DNA from: Lota lota
Taxonomy: Eukaryota > Chordata > Actinopteri > Gadiformes > Lotidae
Reading direction: 5' to 3'
Length of the DNA stretch: 64,000 nt
Assembly (NCBI GenBank): GCA_026745465.1
Contig: JACYXH010000359.1
Coordinates: forward strand, 62,001-126,000
In this document: positions 1 through 33,063 of the stretch, piece by piece
How positions within the stretch are numbered: position 1 is the first letter of the stretch
Layout: each line of letters begins with the position of its first letter
The notes under the pieces: generated by a model
The model's input: only the letters and a program-made list of their open reading frames with translations
Database searches by the model: none
Told to the model about the DNA's origin: nothing
Position numbers and translations under genes: made by a program

Positions 1-355
1 TCTGTGACTGACACTTTTGACACAATATTGTTTTTTCCTCATTTACAGAAAACGCATCACAAAGACAGTTTTGATGATATAGGCCAACATCTTGGCCTCT
101 TAGCATATCATACTTTTGAGTCTTAAAACAACTCCCTACAGTATTCACAATAGAAGCTGCATATAGTAACAAATGGCTTGCTTTACAGACAGAAAACTGA
201 AAGAATAGCTTTTTGTCGGTATTCGCTTCGTAGTGCTACGGCTGCAGTTTAACAAACACAAAACGGATTTAACTGGCGCATGTGCAAATGATTTAGTGCA
301 AGGGAAATGTGCAAAGCTTAAGTTTCGCAGATGACTAATCACTTTCCTCCAATAG

Positions 356-1802
356 ACCCCTGCCACCTGCTCACCATGCCCAGCGAGACACTCGCCAGGC
401 CACATTTCTTTCCCATCGCGGACTGAAGGTATGTTGGCTTCCCCTAGCGCCTACGTGGCGACCTGTTGCCTTGAGGTGCTGTTGAACTTATTCATAGGCT
501 TGGTGACTAGGGCTGCATTTCAAAACCTGTACCGACATCCTCCTTCCTGTCGCTGCCTTTTGAGCCAACGAGCGCAGGCAAGTTGGTGGTCGAACAGCAG
601 GAAAGGGTGTCATTCAAGGCTACTGTTCATGTGATTGGTGTGAGGTAATCTCCAACGCACTTCCTGTTAGGAGACTGATGTCCAAAGCCACTAGACTCCT
701 CATCTAGCTTAATTAGAATTGGGGGGAGGAGAACACCTCGAGATTTAGGAAGTGGGGGAGAACATTTGCCTACTTTTGGAATACTGCCTAGTTGTTCGAC
801 TGTTTCTTAGGGCATTCATCCCTGTGTGAATTCCAGTAAAGGAATTGTACACCTAACCTGTTCTTCTTCCAACAGTAGTGTTCATTTCTTGACGTGTTTA
901 TCGATCCATTGTGGTTATTCTTATGTTAAGCCTCTTCCCTATCTGCAGGTCCACACCCAAGTACAGAGGCAGAGTCCTCACACCGCACCAGTAAGAACTC
1001 ACCAGTGAGTATTTATGGAGCTATAAGGATCCTTTGGTTATGCCTATTAATAAACACGGGTTCCGATTTTTGGTTGAGACTGTATGTCAATGATCATAAT
1101 CTATCAATCCACTAGGTGGCACAGCTCTACTAAAAGCAACGGCCTCCTGACCGTATCGATTGACAACCCTACTGCCAGAACACAACCCGAGTAGGTTGTG
1201 TGTGTGTGTGTGTTTTTATAAGGTTGTGTGTGTGTGTTTTTATAAGGGACATCTTGGTGGTTGCTTGAAATACAGTTTTAGTTAAAAAAATTAAATAAAT
1301 ATCACCGGGCTGTTTGCCGATTTTGTTTTTAAAGGAATTTAATATGGTGTTGTAGACCAATCTATAGGTTAAATAAATGTGTCTGACCCTGCCCCTAGGC
1401 CTCCCACTGCCTGGTCCCTGCACCCACAGCCCCCCACCACCACCACCGCTGCTGTGGAGCTGGAGGAGAAGAAGACGCCAAAAGGAGTGCCTCTTCAGTT
1501 TGACATCAACAGTGTCGCAAAACCAGTAAGCTTTGGTAGTTAATCTGAATACAAACAGTTTGTGTGCCAACTGCCAAGAATTCCACTGTGGCTCCTCCCA
1601 CTTTGGTTTTGCTTGGCAAGCATCCAGAGATACTGGATGCATATCTGTTGCTTTAAATTGGAATTCAATCAGCACATTTTGTTTGTCCCCCCCCCCCTTG
1701 CAGCAGACAGCGATGACTTTGAACGAGAGATTCCGCATCCTGAAAGATCAACGCGCCACCACACAAAACAATAAAGGGAGCAGATTTGTTACTGTGAGTT
1801 AG
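356..1802 (+). CDS. fyttd1: FYTTD1 / UIF mRNA-export adaptor, C-terminal exons (5' end outside window)
   Basis: Five exons are readable: about 356-428, 949-1004, 1116-1190, 1399-1525 and 1704-1802, all with GT-AG borders and matching phases. The product matches the C-terminus of vertebrate FYTTD1: 'DTRQATFLSHRGLK' in the first exon, 'RTHQW' across the second junction, 'LLTVSIDNP' in the third, 'TPKGVPLQFDINSVAK' in the fourth and 'MTLNERFRILKDQRAT' ending '...SRFVTVS' in the last. Known role of the family: a nuclear adaptor that binds the helicase UAP56/DDX39B and passes mRNA to the NXF1 export receptor. The N-terminal UAP56-binding motif would lie upstream of base 1 and is not seen. The start of the first listed exon (after 'ccaatag') is the least certain border. 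The fourth exon carries a proline/threonine run (CCACC repeats) that looks fish-specific. The gene converges on tsc22d2. Confidence 0.9.
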
Positions 1803-2235
1803 TTTGCAACAAAGACTATAACCTTGTCCTCACCCACTCACTGAAACCCTGTTGGAATTTTGCAGACTGGATTTTAGCCTAACCCACTGATCATAGAAGC
1901 AAAGCAAGGTGGACCATGGGGGATACACCCACAGTTGAGAAGGCTTCTGGATTATGAAGGGCAGACTACTCTGAAACCCTCCCAGATAGGCATTCGTGGA
2001 AGACAGTTTCTTTTTAATTTACATTTATCCATATTGATGCCGTTTCTCTTGAATTTTCAAGATACTGTGCTGGGATGGAATTTGTTATCTTTTGGATGTG
2101 TTTACTATTAAAAGAACAAGATGAAATGGGCTAAAGATTTCAGATAGCCCTTCTAGTGTGTTGAAACAGCTTTGAACTTTGACATTTTAAAATGTTTTCT
2201 ATCTTTTGTTCAAATAAATGTCACTTTCATTTGTA
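1803..2235 (+). other. fyttd1: fyttd1 3' UTR with poly(A) signal
   Basis: AT-rich sequence follows the fyttd1 stop. A canonical AATAAA lies at 2213-2218, so the transcript probably ends near 2235. This leaves only about 265 bp before the probable 3' end of the convergent tsc22d2 transcript. Confidence 0.65.
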
Positions 2236-2499
2236 TTCCTTTCCATACTGAAAATGTTTTTGCACAAGCAGCAGGGAAAAGGGAGTAGGCTTTCATTGAT
2301 TTTTTAACCAGTGCCATTTAGTGATCACAATGCCAACTGTGCCCTTTGGGCATTATTGTGTTGTATCTTGGATGTGTTGGAGATAGCCTAGGCAAACCAA
2401 AGTGTTTCATGATCTGGTGCAGAACTACATCAATGGACAAAGAACAGCCAATTAACAAGAACAGCAGTTTTGTATAAGGCTCAACACTTCTGGTCAATA

Positions 2500-4069
2500 T
2501 TGCTTTTATTTAAATACATTAAAATTTGCAATGTAACAAAACTATTGGCATATGAAATTCAAACACCATTTACATGAACAGAACATGGCTCACTTCATTT
2601 CTCTGTGACTAGTGTCTGGAAACACTACTTCTGTTAGGTTCTCTGCCATATTCAACGCGTTGCAACTCAAAATGTACTTTTGCCCCGGTAGACATTGTTC
2701 ACAGACTATCTTACAATAAGAGTGCTGAATAAAAATGAGGTAAGAAAGTGGTTCGAAAGTTACAGATCATGCTGACCAACAAAACATTTTGTTGTGAAGG
2801 AAGAAATAATAGAACAAAATAAAGTGTGCATTAACAAAAAAATGAAAAAAGTTTTACACAGCTTTGCATCTTTGGTTACAAAATAGGTTGAATGATTTCA
2901 CAGCTTTACCCCCCACATACCCCTTCAAAAATATTAAAAAAATAAAATAAAACATAGGCTATGAAAGTTGGGAGGGGATGTGGCAATACAAATATATTTA
3001 GAATTAGCAAACCAGCAATATCTTCAACCTTTTTACTGCAGTTTCATTTGAAGAATTGATGTCACAATGTTTTTTTTTCTCCGCCTTGCGAGAATATTAA
3101 TACTATACATCCTTTACAAAAAGTACATTCATAATTTATTTCAACATTTATTTATTGTAATTTGGCATTTCCAGAAGATTTTGAGTTAGTGTTAAACGTA
3201 TTGTCGAGATTCACGGTTTAGGGCTACATTTTCAACTAATGTAATACACTACCTCAAGAAAGTATGGCCAAAAAAATCGGAAACACTATTAAACAAATGG
3301 GAGAAGAAAGCAGGGAATAAAAGGCTATTGTGACTGAAATGGATTTAATGACATTGTTCTCAATCTATGAAGATAGCGGCCCTGTAATAAATAAAACGGA
3401 AACAGAATTTGAGTGGGACACCAGGGTTGTAGATTTGATGGAAACGTATATAATGGCAGCGGTGGTCATCTGAAAATATACTTTTCTCTCTCACTTCTTT
3501 ACAACATGAAAGAGCAAGGCTAAAAATACATCCTTCACACACTAGAATATCTCATTAAAAAAAATATCGCTCTTTGACAATCACGCCCCATTCGTTCCTC
3601 CGAGTGACCTGCGTCTCCACTGAGTCTCATAAGGTTGGGTCAGAGTCCACTTAGAAAGAAAAAAAGGCCAGTCTGTCTGGTACTGGTCCGACAAGTCCAC
3701 TGGGTATGGGCCCGAAAAGCAAACACGTCCCAAGTTCCAGCACAGCGGCAAAACTCCCTCGCTCTCCTTGTCTTTCTCTCGATGATTGCATTAACACTGG
3801 AAAGGCCCACAGTACACAAACTTATATACACTCATACCTTACATTCACACACTACACGCTGGACATGTCCCTCTCTCTCTCTCTGTCTGTCTGTCCTCCT
3901 ATCACACACACAAATGTCCACATACACACACACACAATGTTATTTGTGGTCAAGCTGGTGACAAGAAAGTTTTTGTACATTATTTTCTCTTTCCACAGAT
4001 GCTAGTTATACTAAATTGTAGCCCCCTCCCCCTCTCCTGTGAAACGAAGGGGTAGGGGAGGATTGCACT
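2500..4069 (-). other. tsc22d2: tsc22d2 3' UTR
   Basis: About 1.5 kb of AT-rich sequence follows the tsc22d2 stop on the minus strand. A minus-strand AATAAA (TTTATT at 2505-2510) suggests the poly(A) site. Short CA and CT tracts lie at 3870-3940. No open frame here resembles a protein. Confidence 0.6.
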
Positions 4070-24577
<20,508 letters not shown>

Positions 24578-25300
24578 GTTGGCGGACTGTTAACAACTCC
24601 CTTATGTTTATCCGTCAAAATGGGCTGAACTCAAGCCTTGAACCGAGTCGATTAGATCGGGTTGCACATTCGCATTTATACAAAATGGACAAGTAAACTG
24701 CAATCAATAGGAATCTGCGCCATCCTCCTCCTTCTAGATCTCCTGTTGCATTTTATGAGCGCGTAAAACAGACTGCTGGATCGTGTTCAGCAATCCCGAT
24801 TTTTGGCTAGTAACAAAAATCCCTTAGAAGTATTTGCGACTAAAGTTTTGTTGGCCACAGGCGGGCCTGTCCGTTCCACAAATGTCCCGGTTCTGTAGTT
24901 GTCAAGAGCGCCGCCGTCGCAGTGTGTGCTGCCGGAGCTACTTTAGGTTGAGGCGGGCCCGTAGCCCTCCACTCACCGAGCTAGCTAGCAAAAGCAGCGA
25001 ACTGAGTGGCTGCAACACTCCCCCTACGTCGGAACAAGTATGTAAGACATCTTCTACAAACAAGTCTTCTTTACCAACTTGGTTAACATCCTTGTATTCG
25101 TTTAGTAGTCACACCTGCCTTGAAGGCGAGTCCCTTTGGTGTGTTAAAAATGTCTTTAAATATTATACTTTTAGACAACTGAAATTCTTGCAGCGCTTAC
25201 CTTCCTCACTCTTGACAAGATGGCTATGTATGCAACCGCGCTGCATCGTGGGTAGTGCACGCAACTATATTTACGTAGAAGGATATCGAGAATATGATGC
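24578..25300. promoter_or_regulatory. tsc22d2 upstream / CpG-rich promoter region
   Basis: The DNA upstream of the long-isoform ATG contains a GC-rich, CpG-containing patch (24830-25030, for example 'gagcgccgccgtcgc'), as expected of a housekeeping-type promoter. No TATA box was evident. The assignment rests on position and composition only. Confidence 0.4.
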
Positions 25301-25348
25301 AGTAACTATATGCACCATCCTTCCTCTCCCTCTCACACACACCCCCAC

Positions 25349-25513
<165 letters not shown>

Positions 25514-27095
25514 CATGTAATTCTCATATTTGACTTAATTATTGCGCTTTCCTGAATAAAAAAAAACATTAATAGTAATAGTAATGGTATTAATAAAAAC
25601 GCACATCATTATCTAAATTATCTGTTCACTTTTGAAACCCATGAATCCCATGACACCCTCTTTCCATAACGACACTAGAGGGCAACATCGACTCAAACTC
25701 CTCCACCATTTCCGTGGTTCTGTGTGGGCCCATCATGCACCTGATAATATATAACGATTATCTATTTGAATATGCTTTATGTAAACATCTTGTTTTGACA
25801 TCTGTAGGCTACTGGGTAATATTTTGTACTAACGGTGTACCAATTCAGTACGTACCAATACTTATATGTAGGTACCGGGGATCAAGATGTGAAGTTATGG
25901 AATACAGGGATAACAATTCGGGTTCTTACAAATAACTTATATTGTTGTTATTCTCTAACTACTGGGCACCTATTCTATTAGTACGACCTACTGAGCAATA
26001 ATATGGACTTTTGGGAGGAATTTAGAGATAATTAACACTGTAATTATTATTATCTACTGGGTACCTATACTATTATTTTAGGGTAGCTAAACAGTACGAC
26101 TATAAAACCGAGCAAAAATATGGAAGGTTCAGGGAAGATGGAGTGATGACTTCTGCATCATGCGATTTTGTTTCAAAATTCACTCATTACTAGCAAAATG
26201 CCAAACTACATAGTTCCTTTATACTTTTGGAGTACTTAAAATAGCTACGGGGTACATGTGTGCGCTTAGTTCGGAACGGTCCAGGGGACAGTGTATAGTC
26301 ATGGATACATGGATGCGGCTTGTGAAAACTGTCTCAGCTGCCAATAGCCTCACGCAAACTTCATTACGGGACGCTCGTTTAAGGCTTCGTGGCTCCGCCT
26401 GCCATCGGCGGACAGAATTCACCTAGCCCTCCAAGCGCGGCCGGCTAAAGGCATTGGACAAATAGGCGGTCGACTAGGGCGCGCCACCTTCTGGTGGGTG
26501 CTGGTTGCCCTCAAAGGAAAACAAATAAATAAATAAGAAAATATTAACACAAATTCGCCGGGCGCCCTTCCCCATGTTCTGCCTTGAGGTAACAAATGAA
26601 CAAAGAAAGAAAGACAGAAAGAAAGAAGTACACTTTGCACCCCTCACAATTTGTCATCTTGTAGCCGACTTTGCGCACTGAACGTGGGAAGATGGGTTAC
26701 CGTTTGATGCGCATCATATCAAGTCAGAGACGTAAGAAGTGCAAGCGATGCTATATTCACATTTGAATTTCCACATCAAAGTTTGTCTATTTAATGTAGA
26801 ATAACGCTTTGCAACAGACGCGGACGCTTCAAAAAAACCATGGCAGAGTGCTTTGTGAGAGCTGCTCTGAGCGCTTGTGGGCTTGTTGTCTGGACGCGCA
26901 ATTGTGCCATTTAAACGTATAACTGTAAAAATGTACTTTCGAAGCTTTCTCAACGTTGTTGGACGTTTTTTTACGTCTATTCTTTTGTTGATGAGTGGTG
27001 CTGCCCTGGGTCCAGCGCCCAAAGTTGAACATATTTTAACTTTTATGCACGGTGAACAAACTGCAGAAAGCGCGAGGCACGCTGCTCTGAACCTG

Positions 27096-28285
27096 CGACA
27101 TCCCATTCTTAATCCATAGGGTTTAATATTGAGTCTGCCCACCCTTTGCAGCTATAACAGCTTAAACTATTCTGGGAAGGCTTTCCACAAGGTTGAGGAG
27201 TGTGTTTATGGGAATTTTTGACCATTCTTCTTGAAGCGCATTTGTGAGGTCAGGCACAGATGTTGGACGAGAAGGCCTGGCTCGCAGTCTCCACTCTAAT
27301 TCATCCCAAAGGTGTTCTATCGGGTTAATGTCAGGACTCTGTGCAGGCCAGTCAAGTTCCTCCACCAAACTCGCTCATCCATGTCTTTATGGACCTTGCT
27401 TTGTGCACTGGTGCGCAGTCATGTTGGAACAGGAAGGGGCCATCCCCAAACTGTTCCCACAAAGTTGGGAGCATGAAATTATCCAAAATGTCTTGGTATG
27501 CTGAAGCATTAATAGTTCCTTTAACTGGAACTAAGGGGCCAAGCCCAACCCCTGAAAAACAACCATACACCATAATCCCCCCTCCAACAAACTTTACACT
27601 TGGCACAACGCAGTCAGGCCAGTACCATTCTCCTGGCAACCGCCAAACCCAGACTCATCCAGCGGATTGCCAGACAGAGAAGCGTGATTCGTCACTCCAG
27701 AGAACACGTCTCCACTGCTCTAGCGTCCAGTGGTGGTGTGCTTTACATCACTGCATCTGACACTTTGCATTGCATTTGGTGATGTAAGGCTTGGCTGCAG
27801 CTGTTTGGCCTTGGAAACCCATTCCATGAAGCTCTCTACGCACTGTTCTTGAGCTAATGTGAAGGCCACATGAAGTTTGGAGGTCTGTAGCTATTGACTG
27901 CAGAAAGTTGGCGACTTCTGCGCACTGTGCGCCTCAGCATGCGTTGACCCCGCTCTGTGATTTTACGAGGCCTACCACTTCGTGGCGGAGTTTCTGTTGT
28001 TCCCAATTGCTTCCACTTTGTTATAATACCACTAACAGTTGACCGTGGAATATTTAGTAGTGAGGAAATTTCCCGAATGGACTTATTGCACAGGTGGTAA
28101 CCTATCACGGTACCACGCTTGAATTCACTGAGCTCCTGAGAGCGACCCATTCTTTCACAAATGTTTGTAGAAGCAGTCTTGCATGCCTAGGTGCTTGATT
28201 TTATACACCTAAGGCCATGGGAGTGTTTGGAACACCGGATTTCAATGATTGGAGGGGTGTCCCAATACTTTTGGCAATATAGTGG
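27096..28285 (-). mobile_element. Tc1/mariner transposon, left end truncated, transposase broken
   Basis: Minus-strand fragments of a Tc1-type transposase lie in several frames: a helix-turn-helix N-terminus ('MGRSQELSEFKRGTVIGYH', 28150-27854), a catalytic-core segment ('[19 protein letters not shown]', 27639-27352) and the C-terminal DD34E region ('[20 protein letters not shown]', 27368-27162). At least two frameshifts and stops separate them. The right terminus, 'cccaatacttttggcaata', is intact; the left copy of that inverted repeat is missing beyond about 27096. The element is inside the centre of the long inverted-repeat element and is dead by inspection. Confidence 0.88.
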
Positions 28286-29020
28286 ACCTCTATGTACCTG
28301 CCACCTCTACACAATACAACTGCTACCACCAAACTACTACACTAAACTGATTGAGAATATGTTTTTGATTAGAGTAAAATAGACGTCACTGTAGGGCTGC
28401 ACAATTCTTGATCAAATTAGGATCAACATTTTTTTTGCTTAGAATTGAGATCACGATTCTCTCAAGCTTTGTTTTCAATAAAAAAGTTTATTACACTAAT
28501 TTACCTGATACACAAGGATATGTAACAACAAATATGATGGTGCCTGATATAGGACCGGCACATCAACTTTGGACAGCAGAAAGGGAACACTCCTGTTTTT
28601 AGCTTAAATGCAACAGCTTCATGAATCAGACACTGAACATAAAAACTATCAACTTCAGTCTCTTGTCTCCTCTTACTTGCACAACCTTTGAAAAAAATAA
28701 AAATAATTGTGAGATGAGAGTCCATATAACAAGTCTGTCAACATTTTGAGGCTAGCGGCTAGGTAAGCTTGCATCTCGAGGAGCTGTATTGCTGGTCAAA
28801 CACGATTGTCAGGGAGAAGACTTTCAACGTTGTAACGACTGGTCAACCTGTTACACCGAAACACAAGTGAGACATCTTGGAGCGGTAGGGGAATTCTGTC
28901 CGCCGATGGCAGGCGGAGCCACGAAGCCATATACGAGCATCCCATAATGAAGTTTGCGTGAGGCTATCGGCATCTGAGACAGTTTTCACAAGCCGTATCC
29001 AAGTCTCCATGACTATATAC

Positions 29021-29590
29021 TAGTGATGTGTGGTTCATGAACGATTCGTTCAAAAAGAACGAATCCTTTGTGCGATCCGGTACGTACGATTCGTATCTGC
29101 AAGTGGATCGTTCATTTCGTTCATTCGTTCTTGGATTTGCACATGCATATTTCTTCTATCATCCGGTACATACGATCCGAATCTGGATGAGTCGTGGATC
29201 GTTCATTTCGTACTTGGTTTTGCGCATGCTCATCACTTTATAAGGACCCTTTTTATATGTGGTGTTTAAATGTGTGTAGTAAAGTAGATCCTCAGACACA
29301 TTGTTTCTTCATGTGCCAAAATTAACCTAATTATGGTGATTGATTATGAAAATCTGAATGTTGGCTGTATCGTGTACTGTTTGTCTACTTGTCTGCTTAA
29401 AAACTCATTTGAACATATTTTGACTATGTCTTCACTGTGTTACCGTCACCCAGTATAGGCGCAAGAGCATATAGCCGTATGCATTATTTCTATACGCAAA
29501 TGAACGATCCGACTCGAAAAGATTCGTTAATTTGAATGAACGAGATTTGAAGATCCGAGTCCGAAAAAAGATCCGAACTTCACATCACTA
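29021..29590. mobile_element. non-autonomous hAT-like insertion with 8-bp target duplication
   Basis: The insertion begins 'tagtgatgtg' and ends 'cacatcacta', a 10-bp perfect inverted repeat, and is flanked by 'ctatatac' and 'ctatacac' (8 bp, one mismatch). The opposite arm of the host inverted repeat retains the uninterrupted site ('ccatgactatacactgt' when reversed), which confirms the insertion. An 8-bp duplication is typical of hAT elements. The interior holds subterminal GATTCGTTC and GATCCG motifs and no transposase. Confidence 0.8.
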
Positions 29591-30230
29591 CTATACACTG
29601 TCCCCTGGACCGTTCCGAACTAAACACAAATATGTTCCCCGAAGCTATTTTAAGTATACCAAAAGTATAAAGGAACTTTGTAGTTTGGCTTTTTGTTTGT
29701 AATGAGTTAATTTTGAAACAAAATCGCATGATGCAGAAGTCATCACTCCATCTTCCCTGAACCTTCCATATTTTCATATTTTATAGTCGTACTGTATAGC
29801 TACCCTAAATAATAGTATAGGTACCCAGTATATAATAACAATTACAGTATTAATTCTCTCCAAATTCCTCCCAAAAGTCCAGATTATTGCTCAGTAGGTC
29901 ATACTAATAGAATAGGTGCCCAGTAGTTAGAAAATAACAACAAGGTAAATTATTTGTAAGGACCCGAATTGTCACTGTATTCCATAACTTCACATCTTGT
30001 TCCCCGGTACCTACATATAAGTATTGGTACGTACTGAATTGGTACACCGTTAGTACAAAATATTACACCGGAGTAATTACCCAGTACGTTGCGGGCTGTA
30101 ATCTAAAGCGTTACCGCTTCCTCTGCCATATTGGATCAGCCAGAGACATTGCACTAGTTTTAGTAGGCCCCCCACAATCTCCAATATGTGGATTGCACAA
30201 AATGTACAATAATGAAAGGTAATATAAATA

Positions 30231-30237
<7 letters not shown>

Positions 30238-30272
<35 letters not shown>
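30238..30272. repeat. (TA)n microsatellite
   Basis: About 34 bp of TA lies 400 bp upstream of the pfn2 start codon, just outside the long inverted-repeat element. Confidence 0.9.
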
Positions 30273-30274
<2 letters not shown>

Positions 30275-30679
30275 TTTGGAGAATAAATCACTGCCTTCAC
30301 AAATTGATGAATTTATATTTGTACTCGCAATTGCTGCCATGAATAAATTTGGTACTCAAACGACAAATTCGCAGCTATCGACGTTGGTGTGTTTTTTGGG
30401 GGCATTCCGCTAGAAGGGCTGCGCTATACATTCCGCCGCTCTCTTTTTTCCATAAAAGCGCCAGAGCTCATTGTGCGGAGTGATCTGATACGGACTACAC
30501 CCAGGCGCAGCCTGATTGCATTGGCTTTCTTTGCTGCCCGAACCTTGATGTTTGTAAGCGTCGAAGTGTGAGTTGAATTGGAAACACCAAATTCCTCTGT
30601 AGGCCAATTGATTACGCCTCTATCATTGAACCGTATTTTTAAGATACAGGCGGTTTTATATTTCACCAAGTTCTTAAAT

Positions 30680-32705
30680 ATGTCTTGGCAAAGCTACGTT
30701 GATAACCTGATGGCCGATGGCGACTGTCAGGATTCCGCCATTGTTGGTTATACAGACGCCAAATATGTTTGGGCAGCACATGCCGGTAGTACATTTACCA
30801 ATATAACGGTAAGAGACAATGGGGAGATGCTAACTGATTCTGCTGGGGGTATTTTAATTGTAGTTTTCTGTTCTGGGTGTCAACCACACACGTTAAATCT
30901 GTATTGCTGAACACCGTGATATCACTGGCTCTAGCATGCTAGCTAACGTTGCTGTGCATGCTAACTAGCTGTGGCCCATTTCACTATCGTTATTCCCTGG
31001 GAAGAACCTATCCTATTCTCGACCTCATGCTGGTGAAGTATTAAGACATTCCGTATCGCACCGTTGGCGCAAACCATTGTCAACATGTATGGCTTTGACA
31101 TTTCAATATCCGTAATGTGTCAGACTAATTAGCATACTAATCGTCAAGTATAGACTGTTTTGCTTTGGGAGCTTACACGATTTTGTATGGGCAGCGCTGT
31201 GATTAGCAAAGCTGCTATCCTGCCGGCTAGCTGCTGTTAAATTAACCACTTGAAGTGTGCGTGTGTTCGTTTTTTATATCGCATGTTCGATAATGAATTG
31301 TTATAGTTACTTTAGATAATGATGGTTTGAGACAGGGTCCAGAGATGGTACTTCCGCTTATGACTAACGTTACAGACGAACGGTTGCAAGTTGGGATCCT
31401 TGCATATACATCTGACTGGTGTTTAATATGGGTCGTCCGTGGTTAAAAACCGAGAGGGACTGAATGGCTAAAGCATTCTATAAGGATGTGTTTCTGTATT
31501 TGTTGCCTGCGCTCTGTTTAAGAGCCTCCTGGATTTAAATGACACATTCCCATAAACATTATATTATAGTGTCATTGACGTGGCAGCAATGGTGCATAAC
31601 TGGGAGGGTTTTACCAATACAACTGGCAGATTTACCTTCTTATTCAATGCACAGGACCAATGTCCTTTCAATTGTTTTTCTTTATCTTTGTCTTTGTCGT
31701 AAAAGGTCCAAGAAATTGACATCCTCGTTGGGAAGGACAGGGAGAGCTTCTTCACCAATGGCCTCACTCTGGGCGCCAAGAAGTGTTCCGTCATCAGAGA
31801 CAGCCTGAACGTCGAGAGTGACTGGACAATGGACATCAGGACAAAGAGCCAGGGTGGGGAGCCAACATTCAACGTCTCCGTAGGGAAGGCTGGAAGAGGT
31901 AAACTTTATTTATTTTTTTGGGTTTCCAGAACATGCACATGCACGCAAGCACAGAGTTTGACTTGTTTGAAAACATCACATGGACATAAGGAAACGCTCA
32001 CATGACAAGGATAGGCAAAGTCAGCGTGAGGTCGAATCATATGATGAAGATGTGAGTTTCTGAAGTGCATCAATTGTATACCTTTTTGTTTTGATAAACA
32101 CATTAAGGTGTTTTTGTCTTATCTTTGTTATTCCCTCCACTGATTAATTTCAGTGGCTACTTTCCCTTTCACTCTGCTGTCCTCTCTGTCCCGTTTGAGC
32201 TTCTTAACCTTTCCTGGTTACTGTAACGTGCATGTGAACCCCCCCAGTCCAATGAAAAATCACAAAAGAATTTCCAACTCCATGCACATTAACACTAACA
32301 TTCTTACTATAACATGCATGTGAAATAGATGAAATGCAGCTTCCTTCATATTTCAGATAACATGTATTGAATAGTTTATTTTGCCCCTAGATGTCTTTCA
32401 TTAACTAAACAAGTTAATCAAGCATCCTCAAAGTTCTAAATGTTTCCCTTTTTTTTAAATGTCTCCCTTAGTTTTAAGAGATAAACGGTAACATTATTTA
32501 ATTAGTAAAGGCCTTTCTTCTAATACTCATTTCTTCTTTTGAATGAATTTTCTGTACCACTCACTTCTCTAAACTTTCCCTTTTTTTCCTATCTTTTTCT
32601 CTTCCAGTCTTGGTACTTGTAATGGGCAAAGAAGGTGTCCACGGAGGCGTATTGAATAAGAAGGCATACACGATGGCAAAATACTTGAGAGATTCAGGGT
32701 TTTAA
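30680..32705 (+). CDS. pfn2: Profilin-2, isoform with terminal exon a
   Basis: Three exons, 30680-30808, 31706-31898 and 32608-32705, give 139 residues, the normal profilin length. Exon 1 reads '[20 protein letters not shown]' with 'YVWAA' carrying the poly-proline-binding tryptophan. Exon 2 contains '[20 protein letters not shown]' and '[17 protein letters not shown]'. The last exon reads '[14 protein letters not shown]' and ends '[10 protein letters not shown]', matching mammalian PFN2a closely. Profilins bind G-actin, poly-proline ligands (formins, VASP) and phosphoinositides in the cytoplasm; PFN2 is the neuron-enriched form in mammals. Phases agree at all junctions. The in-frame ATG upstream at 30578 is not used in the family. 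Neighbouring tsc22d2 and pfn2 are also adjacent in the human genome. Confidence 0.95.
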
Positions 32706-32965
32706 TGTCGCAAGCTCACTAATGGATAAAATTTGAGGGATTAAAAAAAAGAAGAGAAAATTTAAATATTGCTGTTAAGAATTCTCTGCAAGCGGTCAAA
32801 TGTCTTGGCAACTTTTTAATAGCAATGAAGAGTGGTGGTAAGATCCTGTGTCACCATTTCGGTTTTCCCACCGCCCTTCACTAAACGGAGGCGGAGGGGG
32901 TGGGTGCTCTTCAATTCTGTTCATTTCTCTTTATATTTTCTTTTTTTTTTCCACGTGTGCTCCAG

Positions 32966-33063
32966 CGTTGGTTATAGTGATGGGGAAGGATGGGGTCCAT
33001 GGCGGAAAGCTCAACAAGAAGGCATATGACATGGCTCAGTTCCTGAGGAGTTCTGGATGTTAA
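32966..33063 (+). CDS. pfn2: Profilin-2 alternative terminal exon b
   Basis: Following a 260-bp gap, a second last exon of exactly the same length (98 bases) and phase follows a good acceptor ('gtgctccag|CG'). It reads '[14 protein letters not shown]' and ends '[10 protein letters not shown]', parallel to exon a ('[14 protein letters not shown]...'). Mammalian PFN2 also has two alternative C-termini, and the 'ALVIVMGK' start resembles the second of these (PFN2b), whose ligand binding differs from PFN2a. Here the C-terminal tyrosine of exon a ('AKYL') is a phenylalanine ('AQFL') and the final residue is cysteine. Confidence 0.9.

Larger units (their letters stand above)
25812..30084. mobile_element. 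4.3-kb DNA element with about 620-bp terminal inverted arms
   Basis: The left arm (25812 to about 26434) is repeated in reverse at about 28877-30084. Both arms start 'ctgggtaat' at their outer ends, run through the same landmarks ('gtaccaattcagtacgtacc', 'cttttgggaggaattt', 'tagttcggaacggtccag', 'gcctgccatcggcgg') and differ at scattered bases and small indels. The right arm is longer only because of a 570-bp insertion (29021-29590). A TA dinucleotide flanks both outer ends, compatible with a TA target duplication. The centre contains a Tc1 copy and AT-rich DNA but no transposase of the element itself. The alternative is two opposite insertions of one solo element; the symmetrical ends favour one long-armed transposon. 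Family unknown. Confidence 0.7.

Noticed and set aside
331-428. fyttd1 exon starting after 'cgcag' at 330
   Set aside because: The frame required by 'DTRQATF' has a TAA at 336-338, so the acceptor at about 355 was used.
27244-27782. Plus-strand open frames across the Tc1 copy
   Set aside because: They are antisense to the recognisable minus-strand transposase.
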